Below, in pieces: positions 1 through 11,400 of a stretch of 64,000 bases of DNA; positions within the stretch are counted from its first letter, which is position 1, and the number at the start of each line of letters is the position of its first letter. The DNA lies in contig CM028889.1 in assembly GCA_016801885.1 (NCBI GenBank), forward strand, positions 22,140,001 to 22,204,000. Direction: 5' to 3'. Source of the stretch: Toxotes chatareus. Lineage: Eukaryota > Chordata > Actinopteri > Toxotidae. Made by a program: the position numbers and the translations under genes. The notes under the pieces are model-generated. The model did no database searches. It was not told where the DNA came from and was given only the letters and a program-made list of their open reading frames with translations.

Positions 1-2975
1 ATTTTTACATCACAGATTATGTGTTAGTGACTTAGTCAGCTGAGTGTCCTGAACCTCCTAAGATCTAAATGGTAAATGGCAAACAAAGTCAAGGTCTCCT
101 TCCAGCATTCATGAGTCCAGCATCTCTTTCCTCTCCCCTCATCTCTTTGCGGCCAGTTGTCAAGGACGAAGCTCTCTCCTGTAAAAGAGTTCTCAGGATC
201 TCACATACCTAACACATATTGCATTTCACAACTTAACTTCTGAAACAAGGCTGCCTGACAAAACGTTGTGTACGACATGACCTGAGCTCAAAACGCAGGA
301 GTGGTCATGGGTGGATGGACTGATGGATGTTGAGGGTATAAGTAGCTCAATCAATAGCTGTGACTCATGCCAGAGGCAGGGTTGGATGGCTATGAATTAG
401 CTTTAAAACACTGACGCTACAACACATACAAGACATGTTGCAGGGTTAGTGTGGTGAGGCAGGTCAAGGAGCGCACACACAGTCGTCTGGTTTTGTTGGA
501 ATGAAGAGCGTGTTGTTACTGTTGACTTTGGCTGAGGGAGTAAACTGTAAGGACATATCGCAGATGTCCTTACAGCAAATTGCAGCTGCTGCGAACCTTG
601 ATGGGTCTGTCTCGCTTTCTCTGGGGTGATTCCAAGGATGTCTGCTGTTAGACCAACCTGCAGTAATGGAGTGCAGCTTATAGAAGGGAGTAGTCAGATA
701 GCTTCCATTATGAGACCTCTCCAGAGATTGACACATCTTGTTGATGATGATTTTGTAGATGGGAAATATACTGGGCAAAGGTGATGGCACTGAGGAATGG
801 TGTGGAAGATAACTTACACACTGAATAACGCTATCACTCCTGTGCATCTCCTACCTTTTTAAAGCTTTCTTTTCCACTTTGAGCATATATATTCATTTAA
901 AGCCTGAGAGATGGATCTACCTCTGTATAGGCTGATGTCGCTAAATCAGCAAGATTTTTAGGTGCCCTTGTTTTACTGTCATTTTTAAGATGTATGAGAT
1001 GCCTACCAAAGTAAAACTAAGTTCTTAAGTCCCTTTCACTGCAATTAAAAGTCTTCGGTAAGCAGTTTTCAGTAAGCAAACATCAACTGCTGAAAGAGGA
1101 AGTGAGATGCAAAAAAATGAGCTAATGCACCCTGAGTTAACATTGTTTCCTCAAACTACAATGTCCAAGGACAAGAATGTCAAGGTCAGGGAGGACAACA
1201 ACCTTTCATGCTAGGTTTTTAAACAACTGCCTAGATGTGACATAATGAACTTGATAGTTTAATCTGCTTACCCAACAGCCTACAGTCAATTCATGAACAT
1301 CAGATTAAAAATCCATAATGTTTATTTTAACCCTCTGACTTTTGTGTTGTGATTCGAACATCAAATAAATCTGCCATGTCAGGCCGGTTCAGATCACTTA
1401 GCTTCAGTAAACATCTGACATCCTGGCATAGACACAGGATGACTTTCAGCATGCTGGTGGTGAATTCTCTTAATTAATATTCATATACTTCTCTAGTGCT
1501 CCTCTGCCCAGGAAGAGTCTGGCTCGCATATCACTGTTTTCAAGAATTTCTTTGATGTGAATTGTTAATATTATTTTCTTGAAAGCTGGAAATGAAGCAG
1601 CAGAGTAGCTAAGTTGTTGTTTTTCCATATGGAGTTAGGTTGTTCATCCAGCTGGCCTTTCACATACCAGCTATATGAGCATCAAGTGGAGGCTCTGCAT
1701 TGCTCATGAGTGTGAAGATGACTGTCTACCCATGATTTAATGAGGGCCACTCAGGGGTGTTTCCCTGCCTCCACAGCCAAAGCATGCTGGGATATGCTCC
1801 AGCCCACTCTAACCAGAAATAGAAATAAGCTGGTAAAATAATGGATGACAATGAATGAAGCGGTAGATAAAAGATTTTAAAAAAGTGATGAATAATTTGG
1901 CATGGCAGGCATATTAATAGGGAATATGGCTTGTTTTCCATTTAAAACACCATACAAGAGTTTGAATGACATGTTTGCTGATATGATGTGAATGTACTGT
2001 ATGTCACCTAAGTGTCTGTCTCACTTAGCACAGACAGTAGTGTGGGGCTTTTAGCTTTCAGCCAACAACATCAACAGAGGGTGGACACTATAGAAGTGTC
2101 AGTCGCTATCTGCCAGGCATGTCAGAGCTGGAAGCCACTCTTCGATAGCTGGACCACTCACTCTCACTGAGAGCACTTTGATTTCTTTGCCAGGCTCCCG
2201 GGCTCTCCTCAGCCTATCTCCTGCCCCGTGGCGTCATGAGTAGCCAGCACTCAGCAGCACTAGCGGGGGAGCAGAGTGTACAGACAGTCCTGGAGGGGAG
2301 CAAATGGGGCCGGGACTCTGTGACAGCAGGGGAGAAGAAGCAGGAGGCAGCACAGTGAAGAGGGAGTGCTGGTGTTTGGGAGAGAGAGAGACAGGTGGTA
2401 CAGTGTTGGCAGGTGTGTTTGTGCGTGCGTGTGTGTGAAGTATGTCAGTGTGAGTTTCCTTGGTCTGACCTTTATTCTGACTGACAGGTAGGGATGGATT
2501 GATTAACAACCATCAAACACATACAGTACACACACATCTGGTGCCTGATGCGTTGGTGTTTCAGTGAACTCGAGCTGCTTTAAAAAAAGCTGTATGTCAT
2601 TTTTTTTCATGAGTGCCTTCCTTTAGATGTTTAAATCAAATTGAAATTGAATGCTTGTCTGTATTTTTGTTTTGTTTTGTTTTTGTATTTTTTTAAATAA
2701 ACATATTTTAGGAGATAACATTGTATGAGTATGGACTTCTACTGTGGCATTATTGGCAGAGAGTACTAAACCTACTGAGACATACTAATCCTCTGCATTT
2801 AAACCTTGGTGAAACCCACTAGGGCTGGGTACTGGGTAATTCAATGCTGTGAGCCAATAAGCTGGCAGAATGTTTGACGTGCCAAGCTCAAAAGTGCTGG
2901 TGATTGGCTGTGTCAAGTCATCCAGAAAAAACAATAGTTTGCGCCATGCCCACAAAGTCACACTCTAGATCTTTT
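1..2975. other. Unannotated flank left of the satellite array
   Basis: No exon, RNA gene or protein family could be recognised on either strand here. The open frames present are short, low in complexity or proline/serine-rich, and have no conserved motif. The sequence is ordinary mid-AT vertebrate intergenic or intronic DNA. A degenerate dispersed repeat (about 1745-1857) is listed separately. In human the gene beyond HCN2 on this side is POLRMT. I found no POLRMT exon here, so that gene, if conserved, lies further left. Confidence 0.5.
1745..1857 (+). repeat. Degenerate fish dispersed repeat (3' tail type with GCTGGGATATGCTCCAGCC core)
   Basis: The stretch reads ..ggggtgtttccctgcctcca.. then ..gctgggatatgctccagccc.. 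and ends in ..aatggatgacaatgaatga. I recognise this from memory as a mutated copy of an abundant teleost repeat tail, whose usual form has a GCTGGGATAGGCTCCAGCC core followed by a GGATAAGCGG / ATGGATGAATGA end. The copy is diverged and therefore old. I do not know the exact family; it probably belongs to a LINE or SINE 3' end. Confidence 0.6.
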
Positions 2976-3382
2976 CGTCATATTTTTGTAAAACCTCAAA
3001 ATGTCATAAAAAACGTCATAGAAAAGTAAGGCGTCAAAATCGGCCAAAAAAAGTCAAAATTTTTTTTGACCTCAAAATGTCATAAAAAACGTTGTAGTAT
3101 AGTAAGGCGTCAAAATGGGCCAAAAAAAGTCAAAAAATTTTTTTGAATTTTTTGTCATAAAAAACATCATAGTATAGTAAGGCGTCAAAATCGGCCAAAA
3201 AAAGTAATTTTTTAAGAAAACCTCAAAATGTCATAAAAAACATCATAGTCTAGTAAGGTGTCAAAATCGGCCAAAAAAAGTCAAAACATTTTTGAAAATG
3301 TTTCATTAGACCTCAAAATGTCAAAAATTTTTTTTGAATTTTTTTTTCGTAAAAACGTCATAGTATAGTAAGGCGTTTTTTT

Positions 3383-5490
3383 CCGCCAAAAAAAGTCAAC
3401 ATTTTTTTAACCTCCAAATGTCATAAAAAACGTCATAGTATAGTAAGGCGTCAAAATCAACCAAAAAAAGTCAAAAATTTTTTTGACCTCAAAATGTCAT
3501 AAAAAACGTCATAGTATAGTAAGGCGTTTTTTTCCGCCAAAAAAAGTCAAAAATTTTTTGACCTCAAAATGTCATAAAAAAAAGTCATAGTATAGTAAGG
3601 CGTTTTTTTCGGCCAAAAAAAGTCAAAAAATTTTTTGACCTCAAAATGTCATAAAAAACGTCATATTATAGTAAGGCGTCAAAATCAGACAAAAAAAGTC
3701 AAAAATTTTTTTTTAATTTTTGTCATGAAAAACGTCATAGTATAGTAAGGCGTCAAAATCGCCAAAAAAGTCAAAAAATTTTTTGACCTCAAAATGTCAT
3801 AAAAACGTCATAGTATAGTAGTTTTTTTCGGCCAAAAAGTCAAAAATTTTTTGACCTCAAAATGTCATAGAAAACGTCATAGTATAGTAAGGCGTCAAAA
3901 TCAGCCAAAAAAAGTCAAAAAATTTTTTGACCTCAAAATGTCATAAAAAACGTCATAGTATAGTAAAAGGCGTTTTTTTCGCCAAAAAGTCAAAAATTTT
4001 TTGACCTCAAAATGTCATAAAAAACGTCATAGTATAGTAAGGCGCAAAATCAGCCAAAAAAGTCAAAATTTTTTTTGACCTCAAAATGTCATAAAAAACG
4101 TCATACTATAGTAAGGCGTCAAAATCAGCCAAAAAAAGTCAAAATTTTTTTTGACCTCAAAATGTCATAAAAAACGTCATAGTATAGTAAGGCGTTTTTT
4201 TCCGCCAAAAAAAGTCAAAATTTTTTTTGACCTCAAAATGTCATAAAAAAACGTCATAGTATAGTAAGGCATTTTTTCAAAATGTCATAAAAAAAAGTCA
4301 AAAATTTTTTTGACCTCAAAATGTCATAAAAAACGTCATGGTATAGTAAGGCATTTTTTTCCGCCAAAAAAAGTCAAAATTTTTTTTGACCTCAAAATGT
4401 CATAAAAAACGTCATAGTATAGTAAGGCGTTTTTTTCCGCCAAAAAAAGTCAACATTTTTTTAACCTCCAAATGTCATAAAAAACGTCATAGTATAGTAA
4501 GGCGTCAAAATCAACCAAAAAAAGTCAAAATTTTTTGACCTCAAAATGTCATAAAAACGCGTCATAGTATAGTAAAGGCGTTTTTCGCCTAAAAAAGTCA
4601 AAAATTTTTTGACCTCAAAATGTAATAAAAAAAAAGTCATAGTATAGTAAAGCGTTTTTTTCGCCAAAAAAAGTCAAAATTTTTTGACCTCAAAATGTCA
4701 TAAAAAACGTCATATATATAGTAAGCGTCAAAATCAGCCAAAGAAAGTCAAAATCTTTTTGACCTTTTTTGTCATGAAAAACGTCATAGTATAGTAAAGG
4801 CGTCAAAATCGGCCAAAAAAGGGAAAAATTTTTTGACCTCAAAATGTCAAAAAACGTCATAGTATAGTAAGGCGTTTTTTCCGCAAAAAAGTCAAAATTT
4901 TTTGACCTCAAAATGTCATAAAAACGTCGTCATAGTATAGTAAAGGCGTCAAAATCGCCAAAAAAGTCAAAAATTTTTTGACCTCAAAATGTCATAAAAA
5001 TGTCATAGTATAGTAAGGCGTCAAAATCAGCATAGTAAAAAAGTCAAAATTTTTTGACCTCAAAATGTCATAAAAAACGTCATAGTATAGTAAGGCGTTT
5101 TTCCGCCATAAAAAAAAGTCAAAATTTTTTTTTACCTCAAAATGTCATAAAAACGTCATAGTATAGTAGTAAGCGTCAAAATCAGCCAAAAAAGTCAAAA
5201 ATTTTTTGACCTCAAAATGTCATAAAAAACGTCATAGTATAGTAAGGCGTTTTTTCCGCCAAAAAAAGTCAAAATTTTTTGACCTCAAAATGTCATAAAA
5301 AACATCATAGTATAGTAAGGCGTCAAAATCGACCAAAAAAAAAGTCAAAATTTTTTTTGATCTCAAAATGTCATAAAAAACGTCATAGTATAGTAAGGCG
5401 TTTTTTCGGCCAAAAAAGTCAAAAAATTTTTGACCTCAAAATGTCATAAAAACGTCATAGTATAGTAAGGCGTTTTTTTCGGCCAAAAAA
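3383..5490 (+). repeat. Higher-order duplication inside the satellite (period about 1054 bp)
   Basis: The rare variant ccgcc-A7-gtcaacatttttttaacctcc followed by a unit containing tcaaccaaaaaaagtc occurs at 3383 and again at 4437. The offset of 1054 bp equals about 14 basic units. The shared combination of several private changes shows that a block of units was duplicated together, as in higher-order repeats made by unequal exchange. The outer ends of the duplicated block are approximate. Confidence 0.6.
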
Positions 5491-8400
5491 GTCAAAATTT
5501 TTTGACCTCAAAATGTCATAAAAAACGTCATAGTATAGTAAGGCGTCAAAATCAGCCAAAAAAAGTCAAAAATTTTTTGACCTCAAAATGTCATAAAAAA
5601 CGTCATAGTATAGTAAGGCGTCAAAATTCGCCAAAAAAAGTCAAAATTTTTTTGACCTCAAAATGTCATAAAAAACGTCATAGTATAGTAAGGCGTTTTT
5701 TTCGCCAAAAAGTCAAAATTTTTTGACCTCAAAATGTCATAAAAACGTCATAGTATAGTAAGGCGTCAAAATCAGCCAAAAAAAGTCAAAAAATTTTTTG
5801 ACCTAAAATGTCATAAAAACGTCATAGTATAGTAAGGCGTCAAAATCGGCCAAAAAAGGAAAAATTTTTTGACCTCAAAATGTCATAAAAACGCGTCATA
5901 GTATAGTACCTCAAAATGCGCCAAAAAAGCCAAAAAAGTCAAAATTTTTTTGACCTCAAAATGTCATAAAAAACGTCATAGTATAGTAAAGTCATAGTAA
6001 GGCGTCAAAATCGCCAAAAAGTCAAAAATTTTTTGACCTCAAAATGTCATAAAAACGTCATAGTATAGTAAGGCGTCAAAATCAGCCAAAAAAAAGTCAA
6101 AAATTTTTTGACCTCAAAATGTCATCAAAAAACGTCATAGTATAGTAGTAAAGGCGTTTTTTCATAAAAAGTCAAAATTTTTTTGACCTCAAAATGTCAT
6201 AAAAAACGTCATAGTATAGTAAGGCGTCAAAATCAGCCAAAAAGTCAAAATTTTTTGACCTCAAAATGTCATAAAAAACGTCATAGTATAGTCAAAAGGC
6301 GTCAAAATCGGCCAAAAAAAGTCAAAATTTTTGACCTCAAAATGTCATCAAAAAACGTCATAGTATAGTAATGCATTTTTTCCGCAAAAAAAAGTCAAAA
6401 TTTTTTGACCTCTCAAATGTCATAAAAACGTCATAGTATAGTAAGGCGTTTTTTCGCCAAAAAGTCAAAATTTTTTTGACCTCAAAATGTCATAAAAAAC
6501 GTCATAGTATAGTAAGGCGTTTTTTTCGCCAAAAAGTCAAAATTTTTTGACCTCAAAATGTCATAAAAAACGTCATAGTATAGTAAAGGTGTCAAAATCA
6601 GCCAAAAAAGTCAAAAATTTTTTGACCTCCAAATGTCATAAAAAAACGTCATAGTATAGTAAGGCGTCAAAATCGGCAAAAAAAGTCAAAATTTTTTGAC
6701 CTCAAAATGTCATAAAAAACGTCATATATAGTAAAGGCGTTTTTTTCCGTAAAAAAGTCAAAAATTTTTTTTGACCTCAAAATGTCATAAAAAAAACGTC
6801 ATAGTATAGTATAGTAAAGCGTCAAAAAAAAAAAAGTTTAAAAAAAGTTTTTTGACCTCAAAATGTAATAAAAAACGTCATAGTATAGTAAGGCGTTTTT
6901 CGCCAAAAAGTCAAAAATTTTTTGACCTCAAAATGTCATAAAAAATGTCATAGTATAGTAAGGCGTCAAAATCAGCCAAAAAAAAAAAAAAATTTTTGAC
7001 CTCAAAATGTCATAAAAACGTCATAGTATAGTAAGGCGTCAAAATCGGCCAAAAAAAGTCAAAAATTTTTTGACCTCAAAATGTCATAAAAAAACGTCAT
7101 AGTATAGTAAGGCGTTTTTTCCGCAAAAAAAAGTCAAAATTTTTTGACCTCAAAATGTCAAAAAACGTCATAGTATAGTAAGGCGTTCAAAATCAGCAAA
7201 AAAAGTCAAAATTTTTTGACCTCAAAATGTCATAAAAAACGTCATAGTATAGTCCGCATAAAAAGTCAAAAATTTTTTGACCTTTTTCGGCCAAAAAGTC
7301 AAAAATTTTTTGACCTCAAAATGTCATAAAAAAACGTCATAGTATAGTAAGGCGTCAAAATCAGCCAAAAAAAGTAAAAATTTTTTGACCTCAAAATGTC
7401 ATAAAAAATGTCATATAGTATAGTAAGGCGTCAAAATCGGCCAAAAAAAGTCAAAAATTTTTTGACCTCAAAATGTCATAAAAAACGTCATAGTATAGTA
7501 AGGTTTTTTTCGCCAAAAAGTCAAAATTTTTTTGACCTCAAATGTCATAAAAAACGTCATCATAGTATAGTAAAGGCGTCAAAATCGGCAAAAAAAGTCA
7601 AAAATTTTTTGACCTCAAAATGTCATAAAAAACGTCATCATAGTATAGTATAGTAAGGCGTTCAAAATCGGTAAAAAAGTCAAAATTTTTTGACCTCAAA
7701 ATGTCATAAAAAACGTCATAGTATAGTAAGGTGTTTCAAAATCAGCCAAAAAAGTCAAAAATTTTTTTGACCTCAAAATGTCATAAAAAAAACATCATAG
7801 TATAGTAAAAAGCGTTTTTTTCCGCCAAAAAAAGTCAAAATTTTTTGACCTCAAATGTCATAAAAAACGTCATAGTATAGTAGTAGCGTCAAAATCGGCC
7901 AAAAAAGTCAAAATTTTTTTGACCTCAAAATGTCATAAAAAACGTCTATAGTATAGTAAGGCGTTTTTTTCCGTAAAAAAGTCAAAATTTTTTTTGACCT
8001 CAAAATGTCATAAAAAACGTCATAGTATAGTAAGGCGTCAAAATCGGCCAAAAAAGTCAAAATTTTTTTGACCTCAAAATGTCATAAAAACGTCATAGTA
8101 TAGTAAGGCGTTTTTTTCGCTTAAAAAAAGTCAAAAATTTTTTGACCTCAAAATGTCATAAAAAACGTCATAGTATAGTAAAGCGTTTTTTTTTCGCCAA
8201 AAAAGTCAAAATTTTTTGACCTCAAATGTCATAAAAAACGTCATAGTATAGTAAAGCGTCAAAAGCCAAAAAAAGTCAAAGGCGTTTTTTTTTTGACCTC
8301 AAAATGTCATAAAAAACGTCATAGTATAGTAAGGCGTTTTTTCCACAAAAAAAAGTCAAAATTTTTTTGACCTCAAAATGTCATAAAAAACGTCGTCATA

Positions 8401-11400
8401 GTATAGTAAAGGCGTCAAAATCGGCCAAAAAAGTCAAAATTTTTTTGACCTCAAAATGTCATAAAAAACGTCATAGTAGTATAGTAAAGGCGTTTTTTCG
8501 CCAAAAAAGTCAAAATTTTTTGACCTCAAAATGTCATAAAAAACGTCATAGTATAGTAAAGGCGTTTTTTTCAAAATCAGCCAAAAAAAAAGTCAAAATT
8601 TTTTGACCTCAAAATGTCATAAAAACGTCATAGTATAGTAAGGTTTTTTTCCGCCAAAAAAGTCAAAAATTTTTTGACCTCAAAATGTCATAAAAAACGT
8701 CATAGTATAGTAAAGTAAAGCGTTTTTTCCGCCAAAAAAGTCAAAAATTTTTTGACCTCAAAATGTCATAAAAAACGTCATAGTATAGTAAAAGGCGTTT
8801 TTTCCGCCAAAAAAAGTCAAAAATTTTTTGACCTCAAAATGTCATAAAAAACGTCATAGTATAGTAAGGCGTTTTTTTCCAAAAAAAAAGTCAAAATTTT
8901 TTGACCTCAAAATGTCATAAAAAACGTCATAGTATAGTAAGGCGTTCAAAATCGCAAAAAAAGTCAAAATTTTTTGACCTCAAAATGTCATAAAAAACGT
9001 CATAGTATAGTAAAGGTTTTTTTCCAAAAAAAAAGTCAAAATTTTTTTGACCTCAAAATGTCATAAAAAATCGTCATAGTATAGTATTTTTGCAAAATGT
9101 CAAAAACGTCATAAAAAAGTCGTTTTTTGACCTCAAAATGTCATAAAAACGTCATAAAAGGCGTTTGACCTCAAAAAAGTCAAAAATTTTTTGACCTCAA
9201 AATGTCATAAAAAACGTCATAGTATAGTAAGGCGTCAAAATCAGCCAAAAAAAGTCAAAATTTTTTTTGACCTCAAAATGTCATAAAAAACGTCATAGTA
9301 TAGTAAAGCGTTTTTTCCACCAAAAAAAGTCAAAATTTTTTGACCTCAAAATGTCATAAAAAAAACGTCATAGTATAGTAAAGGCGTTTTTTCGGCCAAA
9401 AAAGTCAAAAATTTTTTGACCTCAAAATGTCATAAAAAACGTCATAGTATAGTAAGGCGTCAAAATCAGCCATAAAAAAAGTCAAAATTTTTTGACCTCA
9501 AAATGTCATAAAAACGTCATAGTATAGTAAGGCGTTTTTTTTCCGTAAAAAGTCAAAAATTTTTTGACCTCAAAATGTCAAAAAAAAACGTCATAGTATA
9601 GTAAGGCGTTTTTTCCGCCAAAAAAAGTCAAAATTTTTTGACCTCAAAATGTCATAAAAACGTCATAGTATAGTAAAGGCGTCAAAATCAGCCAAAAAAA
9701 GTCAAAAATTTTTGACCTCAAAATGTCATAAAAAACGTCATAGTATAGTAAGGCGTTTTTTTCGCCAAAAAAGTCAAAATTTTTTTTGACCTCAAAATGT
9801 CATAAAAAACGTCATAGTATAGTAAGGCGTTTTTTCCGCCAAAAAAAGTCAAAATTTTTTGACCTCAAAATGTCATAAAAAACGTCATAGTATAGTAAAG
9901 GCGTCAAAATCCGCCAAAAAAGTCAAAAATTTTTTTGACCTCAAAATGTCATAAAAAACGTCATAGTATAGTAAGGCGTTTTTTCCGTAAAAAAGTCAAA
10001 ATTTTTTTGACCTCAAAATGTCATAAAAAAAGCGTCATCATAGTAGTAAGGCGTTTTTTAAATAAAAAAGTCAAAATTTTTTGACCTCAAAATGTCATAA
10101 AAAACGTCATAGTATAGTAAAGGCGTTTTTCAGCCGTAAAAAGTCAAAAAAAGACCTCAAATGTCAAAACGTTTTTTGACCTCAAAATGTCATAAATTTT
10201 TTTTTGACCTCGTCATAGTATAGTAGTAAGGCGTTTTTTCCGCAAAAAAAGTCAAAAATTTTTTGACCTCAAAATGTCATAAAAAACGTCATAGTATAGT
10301 AAAGGCGTCAAAATCGTTTTTTGCCAAAAAAAAAGTCAAAATTTTTGACCTCAAAATGTCATAAAAAACGTCATAGTATAGTAAAGGCGTTTTTTCGGCA
10401 AAAAAAAGTCAAAAATTTTTTGACCTCAAAATGTCATAAAAAACGTCATAGTATAGTAAAGGCGTTTTTTTCGGCCAAAAAAGTCAAAATTTTTTGACCT
10501 CAAAATGTCATAAAAAAACGTCATAGTATAGTAAAGGCGTTTTTTCAGCCAAAAAGTCAAAAATTTTTTGACCTCAAAATGTCATAAAAAACGTCATAGT
10601 ATAGTAAAGGCGTCAAAATCGGCCAAAAAAGTCAAAAATTTTTTGACCTCAAAATGTCATAAAAAAGCGTCATAGTATAGTAAGGCGTTTTTTCGTAAAA
10701 AGTCAAAATTTTTTGACCTCAAAATGTCATAAAAAACGTCATAGTATAGTATAGTAAGGCGTTTTTTCGGCCAAAAAAAAAGTCAAAAATTTTTGACCTC
10801 AAAATGTCAAAAAACGTCATAGTATAGTAAGGCGTTTTTTCGCCAAAAAAAGTCAAAAATTTTTTGACCTCAAAATGTCATAAAAAACGTCATAGTATAG
10901 TAAAGGTTTTTTCCGCGTAAAAAGTCAAAATTTTTTTGACCTCAAAATGTCATAAAAAAGCGTCATAGTAGTAGGCGTTTTTTCCGTAAAAAAGTCAAAA
11001 TTTTTGACCTGACCTCAAATGTCATAAAAAACGTCATAGTATAGTAACGTTTTTTTCGGCCAAAAAAAGTCAAAATTTTTTTTGACCTCAAAATGTCATA
11101 AAAAAACGTCATAGTATAGTAAGGCGTCAAAATCAGCCAAAAAAAGTCAAAATTTTTTTGACCTCAAAATGTCATAAAAAACGTCATAGTATAGTAGTAA
11201 GGCGTCAAAATCGGCCAAAAAAGTCAAAAATTTTTTGACCTCAAAATGTCATAAAAAACGTCATAGTATAGTAAAGGCGTTTTTTTCCGTAAAAAGTCAA
11301 AAATTTTTTGACCTCAAAATGTCATAAAAAACGTCATAGTATAGTAAAGGCGTTTTTTCGGCCAAAAAAGTCAAAATTTTTTTGACCTCAAAATGTCATA

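Noticed and set aside
1..2975. Exons of polrmt, the expected next gene by human synteny
   Set aside because: No RNA-polymerase motif was found on either strand.
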